From Riptortus pedestris (taxonomy: Eukaryota; Arthropoda; Insecta; Hemiptera; Alydidae): 64,000 nt of DNA. The DNA lies in the NCBI GenBank assembly GCA_019009955.1, contig CM032228.1, positions 95,159,001 through 95,223,000 on the forward strand, given 5' to 3'. Positions 1 through 11,336 of the stretch are shown piece after piece (position 1 is the stretch's first letter; each line of letters opens with the position of its first letter). The notes below the pieces were generated by a model. It had not been told where the DNA came from. It made no database searches and was given only the letters and a program-made list of their open reading frames with translations. The position numbers were made by a program, and so were the translations under genes.

Positions 1-216
1 TCATTAATATGAAATACAAAAACATGTAAATAGAGCAGGCAGTACTAAGAGCACTTGCTCTAAGCACGAACATTTGATCGTCTAATTTAAAAGAAACGAA
101 ACTAACTTTGGGAACTTCAAGTAATTGTATATGACATACCTGGTTGTCTGAGAGCTTGAGATGTTTACTGCCCTAATCACAAACAAAATCGTTTTGGAGC
201 CTCCTTTGTAAAATAG

Positions 217-757
217 TCAAGTGTGGACACGTGTTAACTGTGTTTGTGGTTTGTAACCTTGCATACCTAACGACATTAGGAGCTTGTTAGTTACAGCGGG
301 TTCACTCAGCATTGGTTCGAGAGCCCTGACAGTTATGGAGTTTTCAATGCTACATTTGGTGTGTGTACTCTTTTTACTGTCATAGATAGCTCCTGAATGA
401 TCACATATGTGGTTAGCCGAATGCTTGGTTAGCTTTTGTGGTGCATTCACCCGTGATGTTTGGGTAATCCCATACCGGTTTGGCACTTAAGGGATTAAGA
501 TAATGATATTGTCTTTTACGATACTGCCATACGTCTTTGATAGCTATTGTGGCGAATACATCCTACGGAGCCCAATGGACGGGGTTAAGAGGCCTGTGTT
601 TTATGTTATGGGATGTCGGGTGAGCATTGGACAATGTTGGCTATGTGATAATTACTTTGTCTTGAAAGAGAGCGGGATACCTCAGGAATTTTGTAATATA
701 TTGATGCCTTTGGCTAGCCTCCAGATTTCAATGTTCGGCATTGAATCCGGGTTCTGA
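217..757. other. Unrecognised moderately GC-rich stretch with open frames on both strands
   Basis: A minus-strand frame of 89 codons (217-486) and a plus-strand frame of 84 codons (503-757) occupy a stretch less AT-rich than its surroundings. Neither product matches a family I recognise, neither has a signal peptide, and the first contains no obvious domain pattern. They could be a relic of a coding repeat or chance. I do not assign a gene. Confidence 0.2.
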
Positions 758-1157
758 GTCCAGTCAGGTGTTAGGCCGGGAGAACCACGTCCATCGATTC
801 TCTCCAACATCGTACCGGAGCATGTGATTACTTTACTCCCAGTGGGATTTTGAATGCAGTAAAGCCTCCTTCACTACGCATTCATGGTCTCAAAATTGTC
901 TTCTTCATTAGGCATTCATTTTTCAGGCTGTGTTTGAAATCTGCAGAACTCCTCTGAATTGTTAATTAATCCTTCCAATCTGCATTTGCCTTATGCGTTA
1001 TTGACATCATTAGAATTAAAACAAAACTGCAGGGGAAACGACTGTTTACAGGGCAGCAGTGTGGGAACCTCGATCTCCTTAAGATGAAGTCCTCAGGGAG
1101 CATCCTTTAATAATTAATTTGCATTACCCAAAGGGCTTATAAGAATATTCCAGGCCA

Positions 1158-1158
1158 A

Positions 1159-1243
<85 letters not shown>
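1158..1243. repeat. Compound microsatellite (TA)n(CA)n
   Basis: About 22 TA units followed by about 20 CA units. Confidence 0.95.
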
Positions 1244-1244
<1 letters not shown>

Positions 1245-2801
1245 AATACATATACATGTGTGTGTATTATATTCTATTGATAATCACCAGGAGCGGAGGG
1301 GATGGATATTAAAGGTGAAGTTATGCTAGGTTTATAAATTTACTCCGAAGTTTTTGTACACATTTTTCTAAAGATATTTTTAGTTTTAACTGGAAGAATG
1401 ATAAAATAAATCCAGAAAGAAGTGCATCTCTAAAAATTTATATCTGGATGGAGGAAGTTTCAAAATTTCACAAGTTTTATCTGTTTTAATCCACCATGTA
1501 TCAAACATTTTTACACCATAGGACAAATTGTACGAAGTTTTAAGCCCTTAACTTAGCAGCTGAACAGCTTTTAATATATAATTAATCTTCCAAGAATTAT
1601 GTCACGGAAAATTATCTGTTTCTCAAGTCACAAGTTTGGTGCAATTTTCTGTATACATAAACTAGTGTACTAGGGCTCAATTTAGGAAATATTATTAAGA
1701 AATTATAAAGCAACCCTATAAAAAAATAGAGAAGCTTAAGAGGTAAAATTGGCAAAAACTTAACGAAATTGTTATTCAACGAAGAGAAGCAATTAAAATG
1801 ATATTCATCTTGGTTATTTATGCATTCAGAGAGAGAGTCCCACCTCGGCGTTGGGGTCCCAGCCCTTGAAATATTCAAAAGGGCTTGTCCTATTTTTCTG
1901 TCTGACGGAACCATAAAAGCACTTCCTAAATCTTTTTTTTTGTCTCCTAGGGATGTAGATAACAAATTTCAATGAATTTGTTAAAACACGTTTTTTAGGG
2001 AGTCCTGCAAATTGGGGTATTACATCTTAAGTACATTGCAGTCTTTGTTAATTCCTAAATATAAAACTATAATATGTTCAGCTGAGGGAAAGTTCATCCT
2101 TTACCAGAATGTACTAGCAAAATTCCACATTAAAAGATGCTTGAAATTGGGAAATAAACTTTTAACGAAATTTTAATGCATTCATGAATATGTTTTTTTT
2201 TTTTTTTTGATACTTTCTTTTATTGCACGTTGAATAAACTAAGAATTGTTTTTTTTTTGTTTTGCAAATTTTTAATACTGTCTTTGCCCAGTATATCGTT
2301 TCTAACGTCCACATTTGAAAATGTTGGGCTTTTAATATAGTATATAGACACTTGTGTGTTCCATTTTTTACTATAAAAAAGTACACTTGATTACCTGAAA
2401 TGAATTCTACACAGAATGAACATCTTTAACACGCGCTGTCTTAGAACTGAATATGAACATATAACTTACTGAAGTCTTAACGTCCTAATCAAAAAATAAA
2501 TTAAACAAGGCATGAAAAATAACATAAATCCTGGGCTCCAAAATTTCATTCTAAGAATGTTAATTTATTTGTAGATGATAATACTTTTTTAAAGCTTTTC
2601 AGACTAAATAATTATAATCCCATAATAATATATAATTATAATAATAATCCCAATAATATTATTAAGACTTCCATTAAAATTAGAATAATTTTTCTTCCTC
2701 CCATTTTTATATGACTTTTGCTCATGTCTTCCGGTCTAAATACACTCTTATTCAGGAGCCATTTCTTTAGTTTTACGAAGTAGACATCGTTTCAGAACTG
2801 T

Positions 2802-2875
2802 AGAAACGATCAATCCGCGCCGAGGAAAGTTATTGCAGTGTTAACGACCTCCTCCTCTGGAGAAGGATCGTTTCT
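2802..2875. repeat. Short inverted repeat GTAGAAACGATC
   Basis: GTAGAAACGATC at 2800-2812 and its reverse complement GATCGTTTCTAC at 2866-2878 enclose about 55 bp with higher GC. Possibly a MITE relic; no target duplication visible. Confidence 0.35.
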
Positions 2876-3040
2876 ACGCTTATAGGAAGGAGTTCCTATT
2901 AAGTCTGAAAGCAATTAACGTGCTAATGTTGTAAACGTGGGCGTAAGAAAAAAAAGGGATATGTACATTTAGTAATTGGTCCCTTGAAAATCCGAAGGTG
3001 ACAATTCATTATATAGAAGATAATAAAAATATATTATTAA

Positions 3041-3621
3041 CCCTCCGTCGGGCGCACCTCTGGACGAAACAAAATCGGGCGCACACGGCCTGAGAGGCCG
3101 CCCACATATTTTAGCCCCCCACTCCCCATCTAATTAATTTTAATTTAAAACGCTGGTAGGACAGAATTTGCTAGGATCTAAGGAAAGCAAATATGCTATT
3201 TAGTACATAAAATAATAACTTTATTAAAATAGAATGAAGCTTAAACTAAAACAAGTAAAATTGATAAGGCGCATTCGGCCTGAGAGGCCAGAGTTAGACT
3301 AGCACTTATTTTTCAAGATATCGACGAGCTTCTTTACAGAATAGCATTAATCTTAGTAAAAGAAACGATTGCAATAGATATATCATGAAAAAAAACTCAT
3401 CTTTGAAATTAAGGAGCAATTGGGCGCAGTCGGCCTCACAAGCCACCTAGGGACCAGACGGGCTGGATGAAGGATGGCAATAGACTATAGTAGGGGATTC
3501 TAAGCATGAACACGAATCAGGAAACTACTGGGAATGGCACCTCACAGAGGAGACAGGATGAGGCGGGGCATCAAAAAGTATGTTTTCCTGGCCTCTCAGG
3601 GCCGCTGCGCCCGACGGAGGG
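3041..3621. mobile_element. piggyBac-like MITE with GGCCTGAGAGGCC subterminal repeats
   Basis: The left end is TTAA followed by CCCTCCGTCGGGCGCA (3041-3056); the right end is the exact inverted 16-mer (3606-3621), followed by TAAG rather than TTAA, as if one T was lost. Between them the motif GGCGCA-N-CGGCCTGAGAGGCC recurs at about 3074-3100, 3269-3291 and 3422-3446, with an inverted version at about 3590-3611. No coding sequence survives (the 65-codon frame across the right end is not protein-like). Superfamily assignment rests on TTAA plus CCC ends. Confidence 0.72.
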
Positions 3622-3739
3622 TAAGTAAATTTCTGTTTTTTATTCAACTATACGGTGGAATTGAAAATAATCTTAAGTGCACTGCTATGTGTTGTGTCTT
3701 TAGTTGGTCTCCATTTTTAATCAAGAAGTGAAAAGAGGT

Positions 3740-3807
3740 GAAAGTGTGTTGTGGATAATGATCTGTACTACAGTCTCAGAGGTGACAGGTTCGAAACCGG
3801 TACTTTC
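3740..3807 (+). pseudogene. tRNA-like sequence (Arg-like pseudogene or SINE head)
   Basis: A 68-nt stretch beginning GAAAGTG and ending TACTTTC, which can pair over seven positions (one G-U). GTGGATAATGATC resembles an A box and ACAGGTTCGAAACCGG is a B box matching GGTTCGANNCC exactly. The order and the middle section resemble arginine tRNAs, but the D and anticodon stems are poor and no CCA-compatible discriminator context is evident, so it is probably a tRNA pseudogene or a SINE head. Confidence 0.45.
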
Positions 3808-4205
3808 ATTTTTGATCGTAGTTGGCCGTCATTGAAGTTGTAACCTTTAACTTTCCATCATGTCCATTTTCATTTTGCAAGGAGTGAATATATTTTAAGA
3901 ATCTCAATGCCCTTTTAGCTGCGTTTCAATGATGTGACAATATTTTCATAGATTTAAAATGAAGAATGGAAGGGAACAATTCATTATCCAGCTGGAAACG
4001 TGAGAAGAAGTTTCTGCATTCTTGAGCTAGGACCCTCATTAATATTTTCATTATAAAAGGATATTAATACTGAAACCAAATGCACATATCTGTGCTTTTA
4101 AAAAAATATATTGACGAATAATTTACTTTAAAGAGTTCTGCTTATTGCATAGAAACTACCGTTGACGATGGTCCCATAGTTCGTTCACCTTTTGCATTCT
4201 TGAAG

Positions 4206-4256
4206 TGTAGTCATCAGTATTATCATATAAAAAGAGAATGACTACACCTTCACAAG
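4206..4256. repeat. Small hairpin
   Basis: GTGTAGTCAT and ATGACTACAC, 20-25 bp apart, with further partial pairing (TTGAA / TTCAC). Function unknown. Confidence 0.4.
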
Positions 4257-4923
4257 TGACTTCACTAAGGATAGAAAAAACATGAATAAAGATTAAACAA
4301 TTTCTTCAATGTTTATTTGAACCATTTTCATAGACCAATTAAAATTCTTTCACCGGTACGGGAAATCTAAAACCTGATTTGGAACTTTTACTTTTGATCA
4401 ACAGGATTGCTTTGGAAAAACTTTTAAAGCTAAATTACCCTTTTGTTTTTCTTCAGGTTGTGCTTTGAATTGATTCTGTCTTTTTTCCAAGACACTCATA
4501 TTTTAATCAAAATCTAAAAAGATCCATTTTGTCGTTATTGCCTCTAGAGCCAAAGTGAAGACTTCCAAATTTAGCAATTCCTACTCAATTTTCAGAGTGA
4601 GCTTTTTCCTAAAATGTTATCCCTTTTTTTGTTGATCTTGATTAACATTCACCTTATTCTAATACTATTGGTAAACGAATGAGGTATTCTACAGCTTAGC
4701 ACACTTTCTAGAAGAAGCAAAAAGACCAGCAGAAAAAAAGAGTAAAATTATATACTTTTAGTATATTTATGCATAGTTAAGTTATATATAAAAATTATAT
4801 GCATAAATATATATACTTATATTTATTATTTATATATGTGTACATACTGCTTTTTATATACTAAATTTCTATATAGCATTTAGTTGTATAAGGAAATCCA
4901 GTAAAATGATATATAAATGTTAA

Positions 4924-4955
4924 CACACACACACACACACAAATATATATGTATG

Positions 4956-5004
<49 letters not shown>
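4924..5004. repeat. Compound microsatellite (AC)n(AT)n
   Basis: Short AC run, a GTATGTATAA interruption, then AT units. Confidence 0.95.
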
Positions 5005-5006
<2 letters not shown>

Positions 5007-5331
5007 TATAGTTTTAGAAGTAACCGAAGATGTCTCCAAGCAGTGATAGCTTTGCACTATCAGATCCCCTGACAGGAATGAGATTCTGCTAACACGGTGT
5101 TTCTAGAAGTGCTATCAACTTTGATGACTATCTTAAACCTGGGTGTAGGTAAAGATTAAGTGACATCGTCATCCCTTTGCAAATAAAAATCCTATTCCTG
5201 CCTAAAATTTGCCTCTGGCCCCCTAATAAACTAATCTCAAATATGATCAGGTATATTTTGTAAGGTCTATATTAAGGTGGAGGCCAGTTTCTTTTTAAGT
5301 TACTTATTCTCTGCTTCGTTCATTTATGATA

Positions 5332-5492
5332 TTTTCCCGCCCTGGACAATAGGAATTTATTTAGTGAAGGGCTCATTAAATAAATTCGTTAGGCCCACCC
5401 TGGCTAGAAAAGGGTGGTAACCTGTAGATAACCCGTCCCAATTAGCCATAGTAGCATAAAGTGGACGTAAATAAATTTTAAAAAAAATATGA
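5332..5492 (+). mobile_element. tRNA-derived SINE fragment (family S)
   Basis: Begins just after the B-box position (CCCGCCCTGGACAATAGGAA) and carries the shared body: GAATTTATTTAGTGA, CCACCCTGGCTAGAAAAGGG, TGGTAACCTGTAGATAACCC, GTCCCAATTAGCCATAGT, ending AAAGTGGACGTAAATAAAT and an A-rich tail. Confidence 0.7.
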
Positions 5493-5494
5493 TA

Positions 5495-5603
5495 TACTTT
5501 ACTGAACACACTATGTACCAATATGAATATACAGTTTGAAATCGAGACTTAAAGAGTATTTTCAATAGCGCTTATGACGTACCTGAAACAGCTGTCACCA
5601 TGC
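5495..5603. repeat. Repeat shared with 38110-38245
   Basis: ACACACTATGTACCAATATG and AATATACAGTTT at 5.5 kb correspond to CCACACTATGTATTAATATG and AATATAAAGTTT at 38.14 kb, followed by diverged but parallel text (AAGAGTATTTTCAATAG / AAAGTATTTTTAGTAT; CTGTCACCATGCTAC / CTACCATAGGTATGC). Directly upstream of the Helitron 3' fragment H1, so it may be Helitron interior. Confidence 0.35.
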
Positions 5604-5826
5604 TACATGTACAGGAGACGGGAAATATAAAAATATTGAGGACAGTGAAGCCTTACATAACAAATAATTTTATTATTAACAAATCTATAGCAACGTCGGG
5701 TACATACTCTAATCTCTGGGACGGGGATATGTCAAAATATTGTGCAACGTAAAACCTTGCTAAAAAAAATACCATCATCATTCAGCCTCAAATGAATTCC
5801 CGTGCGAAGCCGGGTAACTTAGCTAG
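5604..5826 (+). mobile_element. Helitron 3' end fragment (copy H1)
   Basis: Contains the shared 3' block (CAGGAGACGGGAAATATAAA, GTGAAGCCTTACATAACAAA, CAAATGAATTCCCGTGCGAA, GCCGGGTAAC) and ends CTAG at 5823-5826 followed by T and an AT tract. The 5' portion is missing or replaced; the ~110 bp upstream (5495-5603) is instead similar to 38110-38240. Confidence 0.8.
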
Positions 5827-5827
5827 T

Positions 5828-5829
<2 letters not shown>

Positions 5830-5897
<68 letters not shown>
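5830..5897. repeat. (TA)n microsatellite next to Helitron H1
   Basis: TA units with one TG interruption; begins 3 bp after the CTAG|T terminus. Confidence 0.95.
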
Positions 5898-5902
<5 letters not shown>

Positions 5903-8900
5903 TCGAACTATATTTTGACTACTTAAGGAATATTAGAAGACATTTTTTTCATTTACATTTGGAGAATGTAGGAAGAAATTTGAAGTTCCACTAAGTTTCA
6001 TGAATGATTTTTTTCAACCATATAATTACAGTTTCAAATAGTCATTCCACAAACATGGAGCATTTACGTTTTCAAACTCCATGCTAAGAACACCTAAGTT
6101 ATATAAAAATCACGAAATATTTTGGATAAAATATTTTAACAATAACGTTCGATAATCCATAGAATCAAGGAAAATTAAAATGAATACCCGCTGTTCGCGT
6201 CTTTTCATGACCGGTATAGGGGTAATATAAAAAACTCAACAATTTTGGAACTTCTATTTTTTTTGACTGGTAAGTATCGAATACGACGGATTACTGTCTT
6301 TGAAATGTGGTTACTTCAATTCTATGAATTATAAAAGTTCACTTAAACAACTACTTATGAAATATTTATTTTTAATAAAAGTTGTAGCAAAAATTCCCTT
6401 TAAATTGATTTAAATAATTTAACACTAGCTCCACTACACTGCCAAGGAAATATAAAGAAAAGAGAGATCTATGAACAACCACATACCCGAATTTCAGCCT
6501 TATAAGAAAAAAAAGGAAACTCGCTATAAAATCTGTTATCAGATGAAATCTAGGTCTAGGTGAATGGGATGTGGTTCGGCGGAAGGGCTGATAAGAGCAG
6601 TGGAACTGTTCCTCTGATAAATTAAACTTACTGAAAGAAAGGGGAACAGTTAGGGACAGCGGGATTGGGTTTAGTTCTTCTCGAAAGAACTCTCATTTAC
6701 AATAGAAGTGACGAGGCAAGTAAGTATAAGTTCTAAGGAATATTACACTCCGACCGGGTTAATTGAACACTGGTGTTTAACGATTTAACAGGACTCTGGT
6801 ACACACACTAAAACTTTGATCCAGAAATGAAAACATGTGTTCGAATGTCGGGGGTATGAAATATACATTAACCAAGTTTAACACGATTAGAATGTTCTTA
6901 GATATGAAACTGAACTTTTTTTACGTCAACCAATAAATAGGTATACAGATATTTCCTAAGGGATTAGATTATGTTCGTATGCATTTATGTAATTTATGAC
7001 TACGAAATGCATTAAAAAACCAAGTAACAAGCTATCAACGCGGTCTAATGGTTTATTCAAGATAGCTTGGATCCTACACTGATCCCCAAACTATTTTTCC
7101 TCGCCTGCCCTTATATGCTCGTTCTATTGGGGGCCTTTTTATCCGGCCCAAGCGTATATTTTGCATGGCAGTTTTAGGTTCCTTGAAGCAGCAAACAATA
7201 CCCGAAGGGGATCATGAAAATGTGGTTTAAACAAATATTCACGCGCACACAAAGCAAAATGGCAAATTATTATATTTACGTAAGTCACATTTTACAAATA
7301 TAGACGAATTTATAGATAGTATTAGATAAGCAATATTAAGGCATAAAGGTCTAGAAATCTAGTCCCAATGATGTTTTTAACATTTCCTATTCATTTACAG
7401 AATGACAAATATGCACCTGTCCTTAATGTTAGAAAAAACAGAATAAAAGGATACAAAAAAATAACGGCGATTCTATCATTCTTCATGGTTTTCAAGTTTT
7501 CCTGAATGGGAGCTTGAGGCTCATGCAATACTTGCCCATTTCTTTGAAATTTTGTTACCAGAAATATAGCCATTTAAGCTAGTCCTACTTTTTTTTTGTT
7601 AAATCACCGACTAGTGAAGCAAAGCCAAATATCATGAAAAATGCTCTGAAATTATGTTTGCTTATGAATAGTTTCCAAAGTCTTGATAGTGATTCATTAT
7701 TTCCTCTGGCGAAGATTTGTGCTAGACTACACCTTATCGTTGAGAAAACAGAACACATCTCAAAAATAGCGGGAATGATTAGTAAATTATATTCGCTTGG
7801 ATCAGAAAAATATTTATTTAATGTAGCCTGCCAAAAGTTTGTACAATGTTTTTGATTGTATAATTTTTGAAAAAATAATCGTAATACTCCTTTACTATAA
7901 TGGTAGCAGTTTGTCTTCATATTAATCTTTACCCTTATTGCTGCAGCATCGATACTCGTTGATCAAAATAAATCAAACTGACTTGTCCCTCATTCTGGTC
8001 AGTTTCTTTGTTTGCCTCAACTAGATTCGATTTACTGAATGTGAACTCTGGTTTCCAAATTTATAACTAATGTTTTTGTAATTTAGGACTAATGTTTTTG
8101 TAAAACGTTCATATTCAGCCAATGTTACAGAAATGCTCAGAAAGTCAGTATGAAATGTTCATAATTTACTACTTGTGAAAATCTTAGCCTCATGAAATGG
8201 GTGTGAGGTGTAATTTCTTTGGTTATAAGCAACCAGTTGAGCCTGGATGAGATAGTACATACGATCGAAGAAAGACAAACGTTTCTTATTTTATTATAAG
8301 AAGGAAAAAATGTTAGTAATACTAGAGGTCAAAAACTATAGAAATGAATTTTAAACTTTAAATTCATTTAATACTTCGCAAAGCAGCTTGGCACAGATAA
8401 CATTAGTCATGTAGAGAAATATTCTGGACATCAGCTGCTGGACAAAGAACTGTCAGTGTTAATGTATAATTTAGGAGTGACCTCGTTGCTTAACCACTTA
8501 ACCCAGCAGGGAGCATGGCAGAGAAGATAAAGGGCCTGTATAGAGATAAGCGTTATCATTCCCTGACGCAAGGCTTTATGTGTGAGCTTTATACCTCACT
8601 TAGAAAGCCACAACCTCTCTTCAGCCCTCAAGTCCAGCTGTCTCAAATTTTGACTCTTGATACAATATTCTCCGGTATAATTGCAAATTAATTTTTCAAT
8701 TTATATTATTGTCCATATAGTGGAGTGGTTAAAAATGCTAAAATAATATATAATAGCCAATGAAATATTGGTCATATTGACGGCTAAAACCCTTATTCCA
8801 GTTTATAAAACATTTAATTAACATAATTTGGATGCAACCAAAACATTAAAATAGATACTAATTAAATATTAGAAGGCACTCTAAAAACGGTGAACATGTT

Positions 8901-10033
8901 TTTTTTTTTTATTTAACATACTACTTCCCAGTACATGCAGAAATATTTCAATACTTGGATATCAATTAAAAATATTTTATATAAGAATATACTGGAACTA
9001 GAACCCGGTTCTCTTGCTTTATATGCTAGTCAAATCTTCAACATTTGATTTGGATTACTTTTTTTCCCTGTTCATTTCGTAAAGACCTCAGGATACACCT
9101 TAAAATACACAATAAATCTGCCTTCAGTAGATAAAAGCAATAAAAGAGAGTAGGAAATGAAAAATACTCCCATATTGATCAATATTCATTTATTCAAGAC
9201 AACAACAACAAACCAGACAGGTTTTTTTTTTTCTTTTCTGGCATTGCACCAACCTTATACAACTACGGTGTTATTTAACCAGCATGTTTGGTGAGTCTCT
9301 CAATAGTCATATTAATGTCACAAGTAAATCGAACCAAAGGCGTAATGCTCTCTAATCGTCTTACCGTTATTCAGAGCCTATAAATGATAAATTTGCAGTT
9401 TATTATATTAAATTATGAACCTCATCCTTAGCATATCCTATTTCCATAATTCCATTGTTAGAAGAATGTCCACAATGTGACAAAAACATATCCTCCAACC
9501 CCAAATTTAAATAGAATTATATTTACAATTTCTCCAAGTACTATTTAGAATTCTTTTTACTACCTGTCAATGAAATAATGAAATAAAAATTATTATTTTT
9601 GTTGAAATATAAAACTTCAGTTCACGTACACACTAAATAGTTCGTGTATTTTCTACTGATGCTCAAAATGTTCTTTCATAAAGTTGCTTCCTTGTTTTAG
9701 GGTAATATATAGTAAATTTATGCTCGTTCTTAGGCTGAAATAAATAAAGGTAAATAGATAAACATAGCTTTCCAAGAAAATATAAAGATAATATCATCTA
9801 AGCAGTAGCGTAAAAAATATGATTCATTTCCGACGAAGCATTCTTTTATTCTTGCCATCTCTCGCAATACTTCAGAATTATGACATGGTTGACAGAGACA
9901 AGAATTGTAATTTTGACAGTAGATAGCACTCGCAGTAACTAAAGGCTACTAAACGAGGCAAATTTCGAACTAAAATATTTTATGCAACCAAAAGTAAAAT
10001 CATGTATGTCCAAATGATAAAACAATAAGCATT
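5898..10033. other. No supported gene
   Basis: AT-rich with scattered higher-GC patches (about 6540-6760, 7080-7210 and 8480-8650) that I do not recognise. Overlapping short frames at 7.4-7.9 kb on both strands look like chance frames. Confidence 0.55.
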
Positions 10034-10235
10034 ATGTTTTAATGCAACTAAGGCTAATTGGAACGGGTTATCTACAGGTTACCACCCTATTCTAGCCAGG
10101 GTGGGACTAAGGATTTTATTTAATGAATTCCGTCACTAAATAAATTCCTATTGCCCAGGCGGGAATCGAACTCGCCACTCTAGGTTTACAATTTGAGATC
10201 AAGGCCAATGTACTGTTTTATAGTTGAGAATTACA
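10034..10235 (-). mobile_element. tRNA-derived SINE (family S)
   Basis: On the minus strand: GTAAACCTAGAGTGGCG, B box AGTTCGATTCCC, then GGAATTTATTTAGTGACGG and the conserved body down to CCAATTAGCCTTAGTTGCAT; the last 3' bases (GTGGACGTTAATAAAT) are missing. The head upstream of the B box is weakly conserved. Confidence 0.7.
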
Positions 10236-10724
10236 ATCACCATCTGTTTTAAGACTTCAATTTATTTTTGAATTAGGAAAAAGTAATGTTTCCCAAATAT
10301 TTATAACTTTCAATAAAATCTGAGTATTCAAATTTGTGGGAGGAAACTAAATGGCCTACTTTAGCTGTATTTTAATTCAGAATCCTCGCACTATTGCAGC
10401 TACTTCTATAACACTTCTACAATTGTTATCGGACTTAAATCACAGATTGCGGGATTCATTGGTGGTTTCCAGTTCAGGGGGGCCTTAGCTCATTGTTGAA
10501 GGGTTGCAATATAAGTCTGCGGGGTGCGGATGCCTGCAAGTGCCTCTGAAACCACTGCATTCTTTGCTCTCCCACCACTGACAGATCCCTTTTACCCCTG
10601 TGCTTTCCTCAGAAAATACTTCCTGTTGTTGTCTCATCTTTGATATTTTTCCAGTAATGGTAGATAGTGATCATGGATGATTCACGTTCACTTTCTATAA
10701 AAAGAATCTCTAAATATAAATTTT

Positions 10725-10885
10725 TTTCGATTTCCGCCAGGGCAAAAGTGAATTTATTTAGTGACGGAAGTCATTAAATAAAATCCTTAGTCCTATCCTT
10801 GCTAGAAAAGTGTGGTAACCTATAGAGAACCCGTCCCAATTAGCCATAATTGTAAAAAATGGACGTTAATAAATAATTTAATTTA
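10725..10885 (+). mobile_element. tRNA-derived SINE fragment (family S)
   Basis: A 5'-truncated copy starting at the degenerate B box (TTTCGATTTCCGCC), with the body and 3' end GGACGTTAATAAATAATTTA. It lies 500 bp from the oppositely oriented copy at 10.03 kb. Confidence 0.7.
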
Positions 10886-11277
10886 ATAAAATAAATATAC
10901 ATTTTTGTTTAAAAAATATCAAAGAAAATAAAGAAATTTCTTGTGTTTTTAGTTATTGTAAACCATTTTGTTGGAAATATTTATTTGTGATTAGATATTT
11001 AAATTGTACATTTACACAAAAACTTGTAAATCATGCTATTATTGATTTTTTAAATTCTATTTATTATGCAATTATATAGTTTTGTATATATAATTTTCTT
11101 AATTTTCAAGTACATAATTTTGGCATAGAATAATTTTTTTAAAATATGAATTTGTATATTTAAGAGATTTCAAAATGCCTTATTCTGATTTTTTTTTTCA
11201 TGCCCAAATTACTTATAAGGAAGTTAATTGTTCTAACGAAATGTTCTTCAATGTTTAGAATGGAATTTCCCGTTCAC

Positions 11278-11280
<3 letters not shown>

Positions 11281-11335
<55 letters not shown>
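11281..11335. repeat. Compound microsatellite (TA)n(TG)n
   Basis: About 20 TA units followed by about 7 TG units. No recognised element around it. Confidence 0.95.

Positions 11336-11336
<1 letters not shown>

Larger units (their letters stand above)
758..3036. other. No supported gene
   Basis: AT-rich sequence with the 1.16-kb microsatellite and the 2.80-kb inverted repeat. A 117-codon minus-strand frame (1612-1965) starts inside a T-run-rich stretch and has no recognisable domain. Confidence 0.6.
3808..5331. other. No supported gene
   Basis: AT-rich; only the small hairpin at 4.2 kb and the microsatellite at 4.9 kb stand out. Confidence 0.6.

Noticed and set aside
1612..1965. 117-codon minus-strand frame
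   Set aside because: No recognised domain, AT-rich tail, no conserved copy elsewhere in the window; not enough to call a gene.
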